Positions 1 to 4,604 of a DNA stretch of 5,517 nt are shown one piece after another. Both the position numbers and the translations under genes were made by a program. Position 1 is the first letter of the stretch. Each line of letters opens with the position of its first letter. The notes beneath the pieces are model-generated. The model did not search any database and was not told the DNA's origin. It saw only the letters and a program-made list of their open reading frames with translations. Origin of the DNA: Caldifarciminota bacterium (lineage in GTDB: Bacteria; Hydrothermota; Hydrothermia; S141-80); assembly GCA_027053375.1 (NCBI GenBank), contig JALUJC010000047.1, positions 1 through 5,517 on the forward strand, given 5' to 3'.

Positions 1-1
1 C

Positions 2-64
2 AACGCAGTGGATGAAACGGGACAGCAACGCTCCCGCAAGGTGAAACTATTGATTCGTCGATAA
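2..64 (+). CDS. C-terminal tail of an unidentified upstream gene (partial)
   Basis: The frame ending in TAA at 62-64 is open back to the left edge and encodes 20 residues, NAVDETGQQRSRKVKLLIRR. The other two forward frames are closed here by stops at 13-15 and 42-44, so this is the only frame that can carry a gene into the next one. The stop lies 14 bases before the bactofilin ATG, with that gene's ribosome binding site in the gap, as expected for an upstream operon member. The tail (a D-E-T-G turn followed by an alternating basic/hydrophobic strand) resembles the last strand of an Ig-like or fibronectin-like beta domain. Bactofilin genes often neighbour M23 peptidase genes, but nothing here shows a peptidase. 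The product is unknown. Confidence 0.6.
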   Translation, partial: NAVDETGQQRSRKVKLLIRR

Positions 65-66
65 CC

Positions 67-73
67 AAGGAGG
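67..73 (+). promoter_or_regulatory. Strong ribosome binding site of the bactofilin gene
   Basis: AAGGAGG sits 5 bases before ATG 79 in the only intergenic gap of the window (65-78). It is the best Shine-Dalgarno match in the window. It fixes the bactofilin start at 79 rather than at the internal ATG at 97. The gap is too short for a recognisable promoter, so the gene is probably co-transcribed with whatever lies upstream. Confidence 0.85.
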
Positions 74-78
74 GTCGT

Positions 79-438
79 ATGTCCAAGGAACAACGAATGG
101 ATACGGTTCTGGGACCCGGTTCGGAACTGGAGGGTACCCTGGTGGTGAAAGGAAGTGCCCGGCTGGATGGACGATTTAAGGGTACCGTCCGTGTTCATGG
201 ACACCTGGTGGTCGGGAAAACCGGGGTGGTGGAAGGAGAAATTACGGCTCGTTCCGCGGTCATTGCGGGGAACATCCACGCGAAAGTGGACATTGCCGAG
301 AAAATTGAGTTCGAGTCCGGTGCCCGTTTTCGTGGAGAAGTGACCTGCAAGGGCCTCGTGGTCCATGAGGGGGTCATTTTTGACGGGCAATGTCAGATGT
401 CCCGGGGCGGTTCGGTGGAAGGGAAAAAGGGCGGATGA
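79..438 (+). CDS. Bactofilin (polymer-forming cytoskeletal protein, DUF583 family)
   Basis: This is a 119-residue protein of the bactofilin family, whose members polymerise without nucleotide into membrane-associated filaments that position cell-wall or envelope enzymes. Nearly the whole chain (about 9-107) shows the right-handed beta-helix rhythm, with glycines and hydrophobics recurring every few residues. It opens with the family-typical LGPGSELEG, then a G-x-x-x-L-D-G-x-F-x-G turn (residues 25-35), VVEGEI (50-55) and a closing F-D-G-x-C-x-M (101-107). The N-terminal tail before the core is short (about 8 residues) and the C-terminal tail is a short Gly/Lys stretch. There is no transmembrane segment, signal peptide or extra domain, so this is a minimal bactofilin. 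It ends in an ATGA overlap with tatD. The partner enzyme is not identifiable; the other envelope genes downstream are the natural candidates. Confidence 0.9.
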   Translation: MSKEQRMDTVLGPGSELEGTLVVKGSARLDGRFKGTVRVHGHLVVGKTGVVEGEITARSAVIAGNIHAKVDIAEKIEFESGARFRGEVTCKGLVVHEGVIFDGQCQMSRGGSVEGKKGG

Positions 439-1229
439 TTCAGCTGTTTGACAGCCATACCCATATCAACGACCCTGCCTTTCGGGGGGAAGAGGAGGAG
501 GTCCTTTCCCGTGCATGGGACACGGGGGTCACCCGGATGATGGTGGTAGGATACAGCCCTGCCACCATCCGAAAAGCCCGTGAACTTGCGGAAACTCATC
601 CTGATCGGCTTGTGTTTTCCGTGTCCACCCATCCCCACGACGCCCATGCATTTTCCGATCTGCACCGACAGGTCATCGAATCGCACCTTTTGCACCCCCT
701 TTGCCGTGCCATCGGGGAGACAGGACTGGACTATTTCAAACGTCACGCCGAGAAGGAGGTGCAGCAGGAGGTCCTTCACTGGCATCTCCGTCTGGCTGTT
801 CAGCATCAAAAACCCGTCATCTTCCATGTACGCGATGCCTTCGAGGATCTTCTTGCGATTCTGGATGAATATGCGTCGGATCTGCCCGGAGGCATCTTTC
901 ACTGTTACACAGGAGATCCCGATCTCACGGACCGGATATTAGAGGCGTTCCCCTCTTTCTATCTTTCCTTCTCCGGCATTTTAACCTTCCGCCCTGGCGC
1001 CCCCCTGGAAGAATCTGCGCGACGTGTTCCTCTGGATCGTTTGCTGATTGAGACCGATGCCCCTTACCTTGCACCGGTTCCACGCCGGGGAAAGCGGAAC
1101 GAACCTGCCTTTCTGGTTCATACTTTCCGCCATCTTGCAAAGCTGCGGAAAGAACCAGAAGAAGTGCTCGCCCGGGCACTCTACCGCAATGCCTGCACCG
1201 TCTATGGACTGGATCCAGAGACTGCGTGA
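435..1229 (+). CDS. tatD: TatD-family metal-dependent hydrolase / 3'-5' DNase
   Basis: This 264-residue protein has the usual TatD/YcfH length and belongs to the amidohydrolase-like TIM-barrel superfamily. Family members are metal-dependent exonucleases or phosphoesterases, usually cytoplasmic. The metal-site motifs are all present: H8-x-H10 in FDSHTHIND, E95 in IGETGLDY, H131 in FHVRDA, H156 in FHCYTGD, and D208 in LLIETDAPYLAP, followed by RGKRNEP (218-224). One small departure is STHPHDA near residue 66, where the family commonly has a Gly two residues before HP. I chose ATG 435 because it forms an ATGA overlap with the bactofilin stop and places HxH at the usual distance from the N terminus. 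The same frame could begin at ATG 390, but that adds 15 unconserved residues inside bactofilin. The substrate (DNA, RNA or a small phosphoester) cannot be told from motifs. Confidence 0.93.
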   Translation: MIQLFDSHTHINDPAFRGEEEEVLSRAWDTGVTRMMVVGYSPATIRKARELAETHPDRLVFSVSTHPHDAHAFSDLHRQVIESHLLHPLCRAIGETGLDYFKRHAEKEVQQEVLHWHLRLAVQHQKPVIFHVRDAFEDLLAILDEYASDLPGGIFHCYTGDPDLTDRILEAFPSFYLSFSGILTFRPGAPLEESARRVPLDRLLIETDAPYLAPVPRRGKRNEPAFLVHTFRHLAKLRKEPEEVLARALYRNACTVYGLDPETA

Positions 1230-2211
1230 TCACCCACCCCACATCGCGGTGGTGGGTGACCTCATGCTGGATGAGTACTGGATGGGGGAAAGTGAGCGGA
1301 TCTCCCCTGAAGCACCGGTGCCTGTCGTGGAGGTCCAGTCCACCCTTTATCGGGCCGGGGGTGCGGCCAATGTGGCCCTTAATCTCAAACACCTCGGGGC
1401 GAAAGTCTCGGTGTACGGTGCCATTGGGGAGGATCCCCATGGCAGGAGGTTGCTGGATGTGCTTTCCGGAGAAGGACTGGATCTCTCCTCGGTGGTTACG
1501 TTGCCAGAACGCCCGACCACCCGCAAGATTCGCGTGCTGGCCCGGAACCAGCAAATGATCCGCCTGGACTGGGAAACGCGCACGCCCCTGCCGGATGCCG
1601 CCACATTCACGCTTCTTGAGACGTTCCAGCGTCAGAAAACCCACTATCACGCCGTGGTTTTCCAGGACTACGCAAAGGGACTCCTGAACGATGCCAGCAT
1701 CCCCCTCTGGAAGGAAGCAGCGAAAGGGTTGTTTCGTGCGGTGGATCCCAAGCCTGAGCATATGGATCTTTTCGGCGGGGTGGAATTTCTGAAACCCAAC
1801 TGGCGGGAACTCCGGGAATGGTGGGGACGTGAGACCCCGGGGGATGGAAAGGAACTGCACGCGTTTCTCGGGGATGTGCGTCGCATGCTCCACGTTTCGC
1901 ATCTCATGGTAACCCGGGGTGCACAGGGATTGTGGTTACATGTGGGGGCGCGCCTGGTCCATGTGCCTGCGGTCGCGAGAGAGGTTTATGACGTAACCGG
2001 TGCAGGAGATACGGTTCTGGCAGCTTTTGTACTTGCCCATCTGGTTCTGGAAGATCCGGTGGAAGCAGCCCGCTTTGCCTCCGTGGCAGCAGCATGCGAG
2101 GTGGGGCATCTCGGGGCAACCCCGGTGCCCCTGGAAGAGGTGGAAGCCCTGTATAAGGAAACAGCGGACCGCCTTATGGACCAGACCCGAATTCTGGAGG
2201 TGGATCCATGA
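1204..2211 (+). CDS. rfaE1: D-glycero-beta-D-manno-heptose-7-phosphate kinase (RfaE1/HldA type, PfkB family)
   Basis: This cytoplasmic kinase phosphorylates D-glycero-D-manno-heptose 7-phosphate at the anomeric oxygen to the beta-1,7-bisphosphate, the second step toward ADP-heptose for LPS. At 335 residues it matches the kinase half of bifunctional HldE; the nucleotidyltransferase half is absent. Seen: VVGDLMLDEYW (16-26), SERISPEAPVPVV (30-42), the substrate-binding GGAANVALN (52-60), VLARNQQMIRLD (111-122), QDYAKG (154-159), the VDPK loop (180-183), VTRG (236-239) and the PfkB signature DVTGAGD (263-269) with the presumed catalytic base D269. The ISPEAPVPVV segment is typical of heptose kinases rather than other PfkB sugar kinases. 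The start is uncertain: ATG 1204 fits the family best but has no clear Shine-Dalgarno; ATG 1189 adds five residues. Either start lies inside tatD, so coupled initiation is likely. An inverted repeat sits 26 bases into the gene. Confidence 0.93.
   Translation: MDWIQRLRDHPPHIAVVGDLMLDEYWMGESERISPEAPVPVVEVQSTLYRAGGAANVALNLKHLGAKVSVYGAIGEDPHGRRLLDVLSGEGLDLSSVVTLPERPTTRKIRVLARNQQMIRLDWETRTPLPDAATFTLLETFQRQKTHYHAVVFQDYAKGLLNDASIPLWKEAAKGLFRAVDPKPEHMDLFGGVEFLKPNWRELREWWGRETPGDGKELHAFLGDVRRMLHVSHLMVTRGAQGLWLHVGARLVHVPAVAREVYDVTGAGDTVLAAFVLAHLVLEDPVEAARFASVAAACEVGHLGATPVPLEEVEALYKETADRLMDQTRILEVDP
1230..1259 (+). repeat. Perfect 9-bp inverted repeat just after the tatD stop
   Basis: The arms TCACCCACC (1230-1238) and GGTGGGTGA (1251-1259) are exact reverse complements around a 12-base loop. 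The left arm begins at the base after the tatD stop codon (1227-1229). The whole structure lies in the early codons of rfaE1, encoding the start of its first beta strand. No T-run follows, so it does not look like an intrinsic terminator. It could be an mRNA hairpin affecting ribosome passage or message stability, or a by-product of Pro-Pro and Val-Val-Gly codons. Confidence 0.5.
2196..2201 (+). promoter_or_regulatory. Ribosome binding site of gmhA
   Basis: GGAGGT lies 6 bases before ATG 2208 within the last codons of rfaE1. It supports the ATGA-overlap start of gmhA. A CCTCC at 2213-2217, just inside the gene, could pair with this GGAGG in a short five-base stem that encloses the start codon. 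That pairing is possible but weak. Confidence 0.7.
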
Positions 2212-2795
2212 CCCTCCTGGAGGAGCGCCTGAACCTGATTCGCCTCTTCTGGTCACAGGAAGAAGATCGCATCCGCGAGGCAGTTGACCTGGTGGAAACG
2301 ATTATCCGAACCGGGCACCGGTTGTTCGTTGCAGGCAATGGAGGGAGTGCTGCGCAGGCAGACCACTTTGTTGCAGAGCTGATAGGGAGGTTCAAACAAA
2401 AGCGTAACCAGCTTCCCGCCTATGTGCTGTTGCATTCTCCTGCAACCCTCACCGCGCTGTCCAATGATTTTTCCTATGAAAAGGCACTGATGATGGAGTT
2501 CTTTGCCCTGGCCTCGCCAGGAGACGGGCTGATGTTGCTCACCACCTCGGGGAAATCACCCAACATTCTTCAGGTCCTGGAAAAGGCCCGGACATCTCAT
2601 CATCCGTTGATCCTGCTGACAGGTGAAAAGGGACGACCTCTTTCCTCCCGTGTGGACGTGGCGCTGGTGGTGCCGCATACACGCACCGATCTGATTCAGG
2701 AAGTCCACCTGATGATCCTGCACGACATGGCGCGTATGCTGGAACAGCGCTTCCTTGACAATCCCCTCCCGGACACCTACAATCCGCCAGGATGA
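2208..2795 (+). CDS. gmhA: Sedoheptulose-7-phosphate isomerase (phosphoheptose isomerase)
   Basis: GmhA converts sedoheptulose 7-phosphate to D-glycero-D-manno-heptose 7-phosphate, the first committed step of heptose synthesis and the substrate source for the kinase encoded just upstream. The 195-residue chain is a single SIS domain of the usual GmhA length. Seen: the phosphate loop FVAGNGGSAAQADHF (40-54), ALSNDFSYE (83-91), the second phosphate loop TTSGKSP (112-118) and LILLTGEKG (134-142). By alignment to characterised GmhA enzymes, the metal and catalytic residues should be H53, E57, Q164 and H172. All four are present, and Q164-H172 keeps the family's eight-residue spacing (QEVH...H). 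The enzyme is a cytosolic homotetramer in characterised relatives. It overlaps rfaE1 by ATGA and is followed by another ATGA overlap with the SPFH gene. DnaA-associated DiaA-type SIS proteins are a possible confusion, but the intact catalytic set and the neighbouring heptose kinase argue for GmhA. Confidence 0.94.
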   Translation: MTLLEERLNLIRLFWSQEEDRIREAVDLVETIIRTGHRLFVAGNGGSAAQADHFVAELIGRFKQKRNQLPAYVLLHSPATLTALSNDFSYEKALMMEFFALASPGDGLMLLTTSGKSPNILQVLEKARTSHHPLILLTGEKGRPLSSRVDVALVVPHTRTDLIQEVHLMILHDMARMLEQRFLDNPLPDTYNPPG

Positions 2796-3754
2796 TCACG
2801 TTTCTTCTTCTTGCATTGCTTGTCCTGGCCGGGACGCTGGGCTGGGTCTTCCGACGCGCCAGCCAGGTGGTTCTCCTGGAGCGTGGAGGCGAACTGGTCT
2901 CCACACGCCGGTGGCGCTTGCAGCGCGGAGACTGGGTGATCCTTTTTCTTGGATTCGGGCTGTCTTTTCTGATCGCTTCCCTCCGTCTTGTTCCGGTGGG
3001 GTACGCCCTGGTGGAATTCAATTACCTCACCCGGCATTACAGCGTGTCAGAGGAAGGGCTGACCCTGGTGGTGCCCTTTCTCTACACCACCCATCTCTAT
3101 CCCCTGCGCCGGCAGGAGTACACCATGAGTTCGCAACCCGGAGAGGGGCAGAAAAAGAAGGATGACAGCCTCTGGTCGCCCACCCGCGAAGGGCTTCAGG
3201 TTGGCGTGGATCTCACGGTCTGGTACCGAATCCGCCCTGATGCGCTCGTCGCTGTCCACCGAAAACTGGGGCCCACCTTTGAGGAAAAGGTGATCCGTCC
3301 CGCCATCCGTTCCATCGTGCGGCTGGTCATATCGTCGCACACCGTGAAGGAAATCTATTCCGGTGCCCGACTGGATCTCCAGCAGGAGATTCACCGCAGG
3401 TTAAAGGATCTACTGGAGCGTGACGGTTTTGTGGTGGAAGAGGTCATTCTCCGGGATGTGCACTTCCCTCCAGACTTTGCCCGGGCGATTGAGGAAAAGC
3501 AAATCGCACAGCAGGAAGCTGAGCGCATGAAGTATGTCCTGGAGAAAGAGCGTCTGGAGAAAGAGCGAAAGAAGATTGAGGCGGAGGGTACGGCACAGGC
3601 CATTGAAATTGTTTCCCGTGCACTCAAGAAAAATCCGCGGTATATCCAGTATCTCTATGTTGACAAGCTTTCCGATAAGGTCAAGGTGGTAATCTCCGAC
3701 CAGGGCACGCTTCTGGATCTCCGCGCGCTTCTGGGGGATGAACGCAACCGGTAG
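2792..3754 (+). CDS. SPFH/prohibitin-family membrane protein with two N-terminal helices
   Basis: This is a 320-residue member of the SPFH (stomatin/prohibitin/flotillin/HflK-C) superfamily, membrane scaffolds that form large ring assemblies. Domain order: hydrophobic helix 1 (about 2-19); a 28-residue link rich in Arg (RR at 21, 39 and others); helix 2 (about 48-66); SPFH domain (about 67-235), including VIRPAIRSIVR (167-177), the prohibitin-like EEVILRDVHFPPDFARAIEE (216-235) and KQIAQQEAER (236-245); a charged coiled coil (about 236-265) ending in IEAEGTA; and a short C-terminal domain. The Arg-rich link suggests by the positive-inside rule that it faces the cytoplasm, putting the SPFH domain in the periplasm as in HflK/HflC; this is inferred. 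Most bacterial SPFH proteins have one N-terminal helix. The start ATG overlaps the gmhA stop (ATGA) and lacks a good Shine-Dalgarno, so it is probably coupled. No FtsH or NfeD gene is adjacent. Confidence 0.88.
   Translation: MITFLLLALLVLAGTLGWVFRRASQVVLLERGGELVSTRRWRLQRGDWVILFLGFGLSFLIASLRLVPVGYALVEFNYLTRHYSVSEEGLTLVVPFLYTTHLYPLRRQEYTMSSQPGEGQKKKDDSLWSPTREGLQVGVDLTVWYRIRPDALVAVHRKLGPTFEEKVIRPAIRSIVRLVISSHTVKEIYSGARLDLQQEIHRRLKDLLERDGFVVEEVILRDVHFPPDFARAIEEKQIAQQEAERMKYVLEKERLEKERKKIEAEGTAQAIEIVSRALKKNPRYIQYLYVDKLSDKVKVVISDQGTLLDLRALLGDERNR
3539..3568 (+). repeat. Tandem 15-bp repeat in the coiled-coil region of the SPFH gene
   Basis: The 14-base string CTGGAGAAAGAGCG occurs at 3539-3552 and again at 3554-3567, giving two 15-base units that differ only in the last base (T versus A). 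They encode LEKER-LEKER at residues 250-259 in the coiled-coil segment. The near identity at nucleotide level, not only in amino acids, suggests a recent small duplication. Confidence 0.8.
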
Positions 3755-4604
3755 GAGGCGGGCAACCCTGTTGCGTTATGCCCGTCTGTTTCGCTGGCCC
3801 AATCTGCTGATTTCCCTGTCAGCACTGGGTTTGAGCTGGGCCATGCTGGATCGCTGGCCCACCGGATGGATGCAGATCCCTTCCTGGCTGGTTCCCCTGT
3901 TGATCGTTGCGTGGGCCAACCTGCGAAATGACCTGCGCGATCGGTCCATCGACCGTGTGGCGCATCCCGATCGCCCCCTTGTCCGTGGCGAACTCACCGT
4001 GAAGCAGGTGAGATGGATCGGGCATTTTCTTGCAATTTCTACGCTCCTGCTGGGGATAGGACTGCCGGAGAACGCAAGGATTCTGGCTTTTTCCGCAATG
4101 GCGGTGCTGGAGGTGTACAACCGGTGGGGAAAGGGAATTCCAGGCCTGGGAAATCTGATGGTGGCGCTCACGGGGGCTGCACTGTTTGTGTATGCCCCCC
4201 TTGTCGTATTGCAGCCCGCGGATCGGCTCCTGTGGCCCGCACTCTATGCTTTCTTTTTCCACTGGACAAGGGAACTGATCAAGGATCTTTCGGATATGGA
4301 AGGTGATCGGCTGGCGGGGGATCGAACCCTCCCTCTGTGGCTGGGAGAGCGCAAGGCGCGGCTTCTCTGGGGTCTGCTTTCCCTTTGTTTTCTTGCTGTT
4401 CTCCCCCTGGCAGTCATCCGGGGACCCTACCATGCCTCCTTTTTGCTCTGGGCCGGGCTGGGGTTCGGCCTTCCCTATGCCGGAATGGTGGGGTGGGTGC
4501 TGTGGCGTCCTGAGCCCAGGCGGTACAGGTGGGTGGCTTCCCGTGTGAAATGGCTTCTTATCCCGGCTTTCTGGGGACTGTGGGTGGGGAGACCGCCAGC
4601 GTGA
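3738..4604 (+). CDS. UbiA-family membrane prenyltransferase (DGGGP-synthase-like)
   Basis: This 288-residue integral membrane protein has about nine hydrophobic helices (around 20-38, 47-61, 93-109, 113-127, 137-157, 164-181, 209-227, 233-255, 270-283), the UbiA fold. UbiA enzymes transfer an isoprenyl group from a prenyl diphosphate to an acceptor inside the bilayer. Both Mg-diphosphate motifs are intact: N64-D65-x2-D68-x3-D72 followed by HPDRPLVRGEL (76-86), and REL-I-K-D183-x2-D186-x3-D190 followed by a TLP triad (197-199). The YNRW...GLGNLMVAL segment (128-144) and the KDLSDMEGD pattern are most like the group annotated as digeranylgeranylglyceryl-phosphate synthases, rather than quinone (UbiA/MenA) or heme (CyoE) enzymes. 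The acceptor is not deducible. The start is ambiguous: ATG 3738 has only a run of G directly adjacent, whereas TTG 3771 (residue 12) lies 12 bases after AGGAGG. Both keep all helices. It overlaps the SPFH gene by 17 bases if 3738 is used. Confidence 0.87.
   Translation: MNATGRRRATLLRYARLFRWPNLLISLSALGLSWAMLDRWPTGWMQIPSWLVPLLIVAWANLRNDLRDRSIDRVAHPDRPLVRGELTVKQVRWIGHFLAISTLLLGIGLPENARILAFSAMAVLEVYNRWGKGIPGLGNLMVALTGAALFVYAPLVVLQPADRLLWPALYAFFFHWTRELIKDLSDMEGDRLAGDRTLPLWLGERKARLLWGLLSLCFLAVLPLAVIRGPYHASFLLWAGLGFGLPYAGMVGWVLWRPEPRRYRWVASRVKWLLIPAFWGLWVGRPPA
3741..3777 (+). repeat. Perfect 8-bp inverted repeat around an AGGAGG at the SPFH/UbiA junction
   Basis: AACGCAAC (3741-3748) and GTTGCGTT (3770-3777) are exact reverse complements separated by 21 bases. 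The loop holds the SPFH stop TAG (3752-3754) and AGGAGG (3753-3758). The left arm starts at the base after ATG 3738. The right arm contains the alternative TTG start at 3771-3773. If folded in mRNA it would expose the Shine-Dalgarno in the loop and bury the TTG in the stem. A role in controlling UbiA translation is inference; the inverted repeat itself is directly visible. Confidence 0.5.
3753..3758 (+). promoter_or_regulatory. AGGAGG Shine-Dalgarno inside the UbiA 5' end
   Basis: A perfect AGGAGG overlaps the SPFH stop codon but lies 15 bases downstream of the ATG at 3738, so it cannot serve that start. It is 12 bases before the in-frame TTG at 3771, longer than the usual spacing but workable. 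This site is the main reason to doubt the ATG 3738 start of the prenyltransferase. Confidence 0.45.

Noticed and set aside
390..434. Upstream extension of the tatD frame to ATG 390
   Set aside because: The extra 15 residues are encoded out of frame inside bactofilin and are not part of the TatD fold. ATG 435 makes a standard ATGA overlap and gives the normal N terminus.
1048..1203. Extension of the rfaE1 frame back to ATG 1048
   Set aside because: The region encodes conserved TatD motifs (ETDAPYLAP and what follows) in the tatD frame. The added 52 residues do not resemble the N terminus of a heptose kinase.
925..1902. A 325-codon open frame on the minus strand, antisense to tatD and rfaE1
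   Set aside because: It lies opposite two confidently identified genes, its translation is rich in Arg/Pro/His without any domain pattern, and it has no plausible start context. It is a by-product of GC-rich codon use.
2309..2323. Short hairpin AACCGG-GCA-CCGGTT inside gmhA
   Set aside because: It is 100 bases into the coding region, has no T-run and no junction nearby; codon content explains it.
2755..3165. Plus-strand 136-codon frame overlapping the gmhA end and SPFH start
   Set aside because: It is out of frame with two recognised proteins; its translation is Pro/Arg/Gly-rich and shows no motif.
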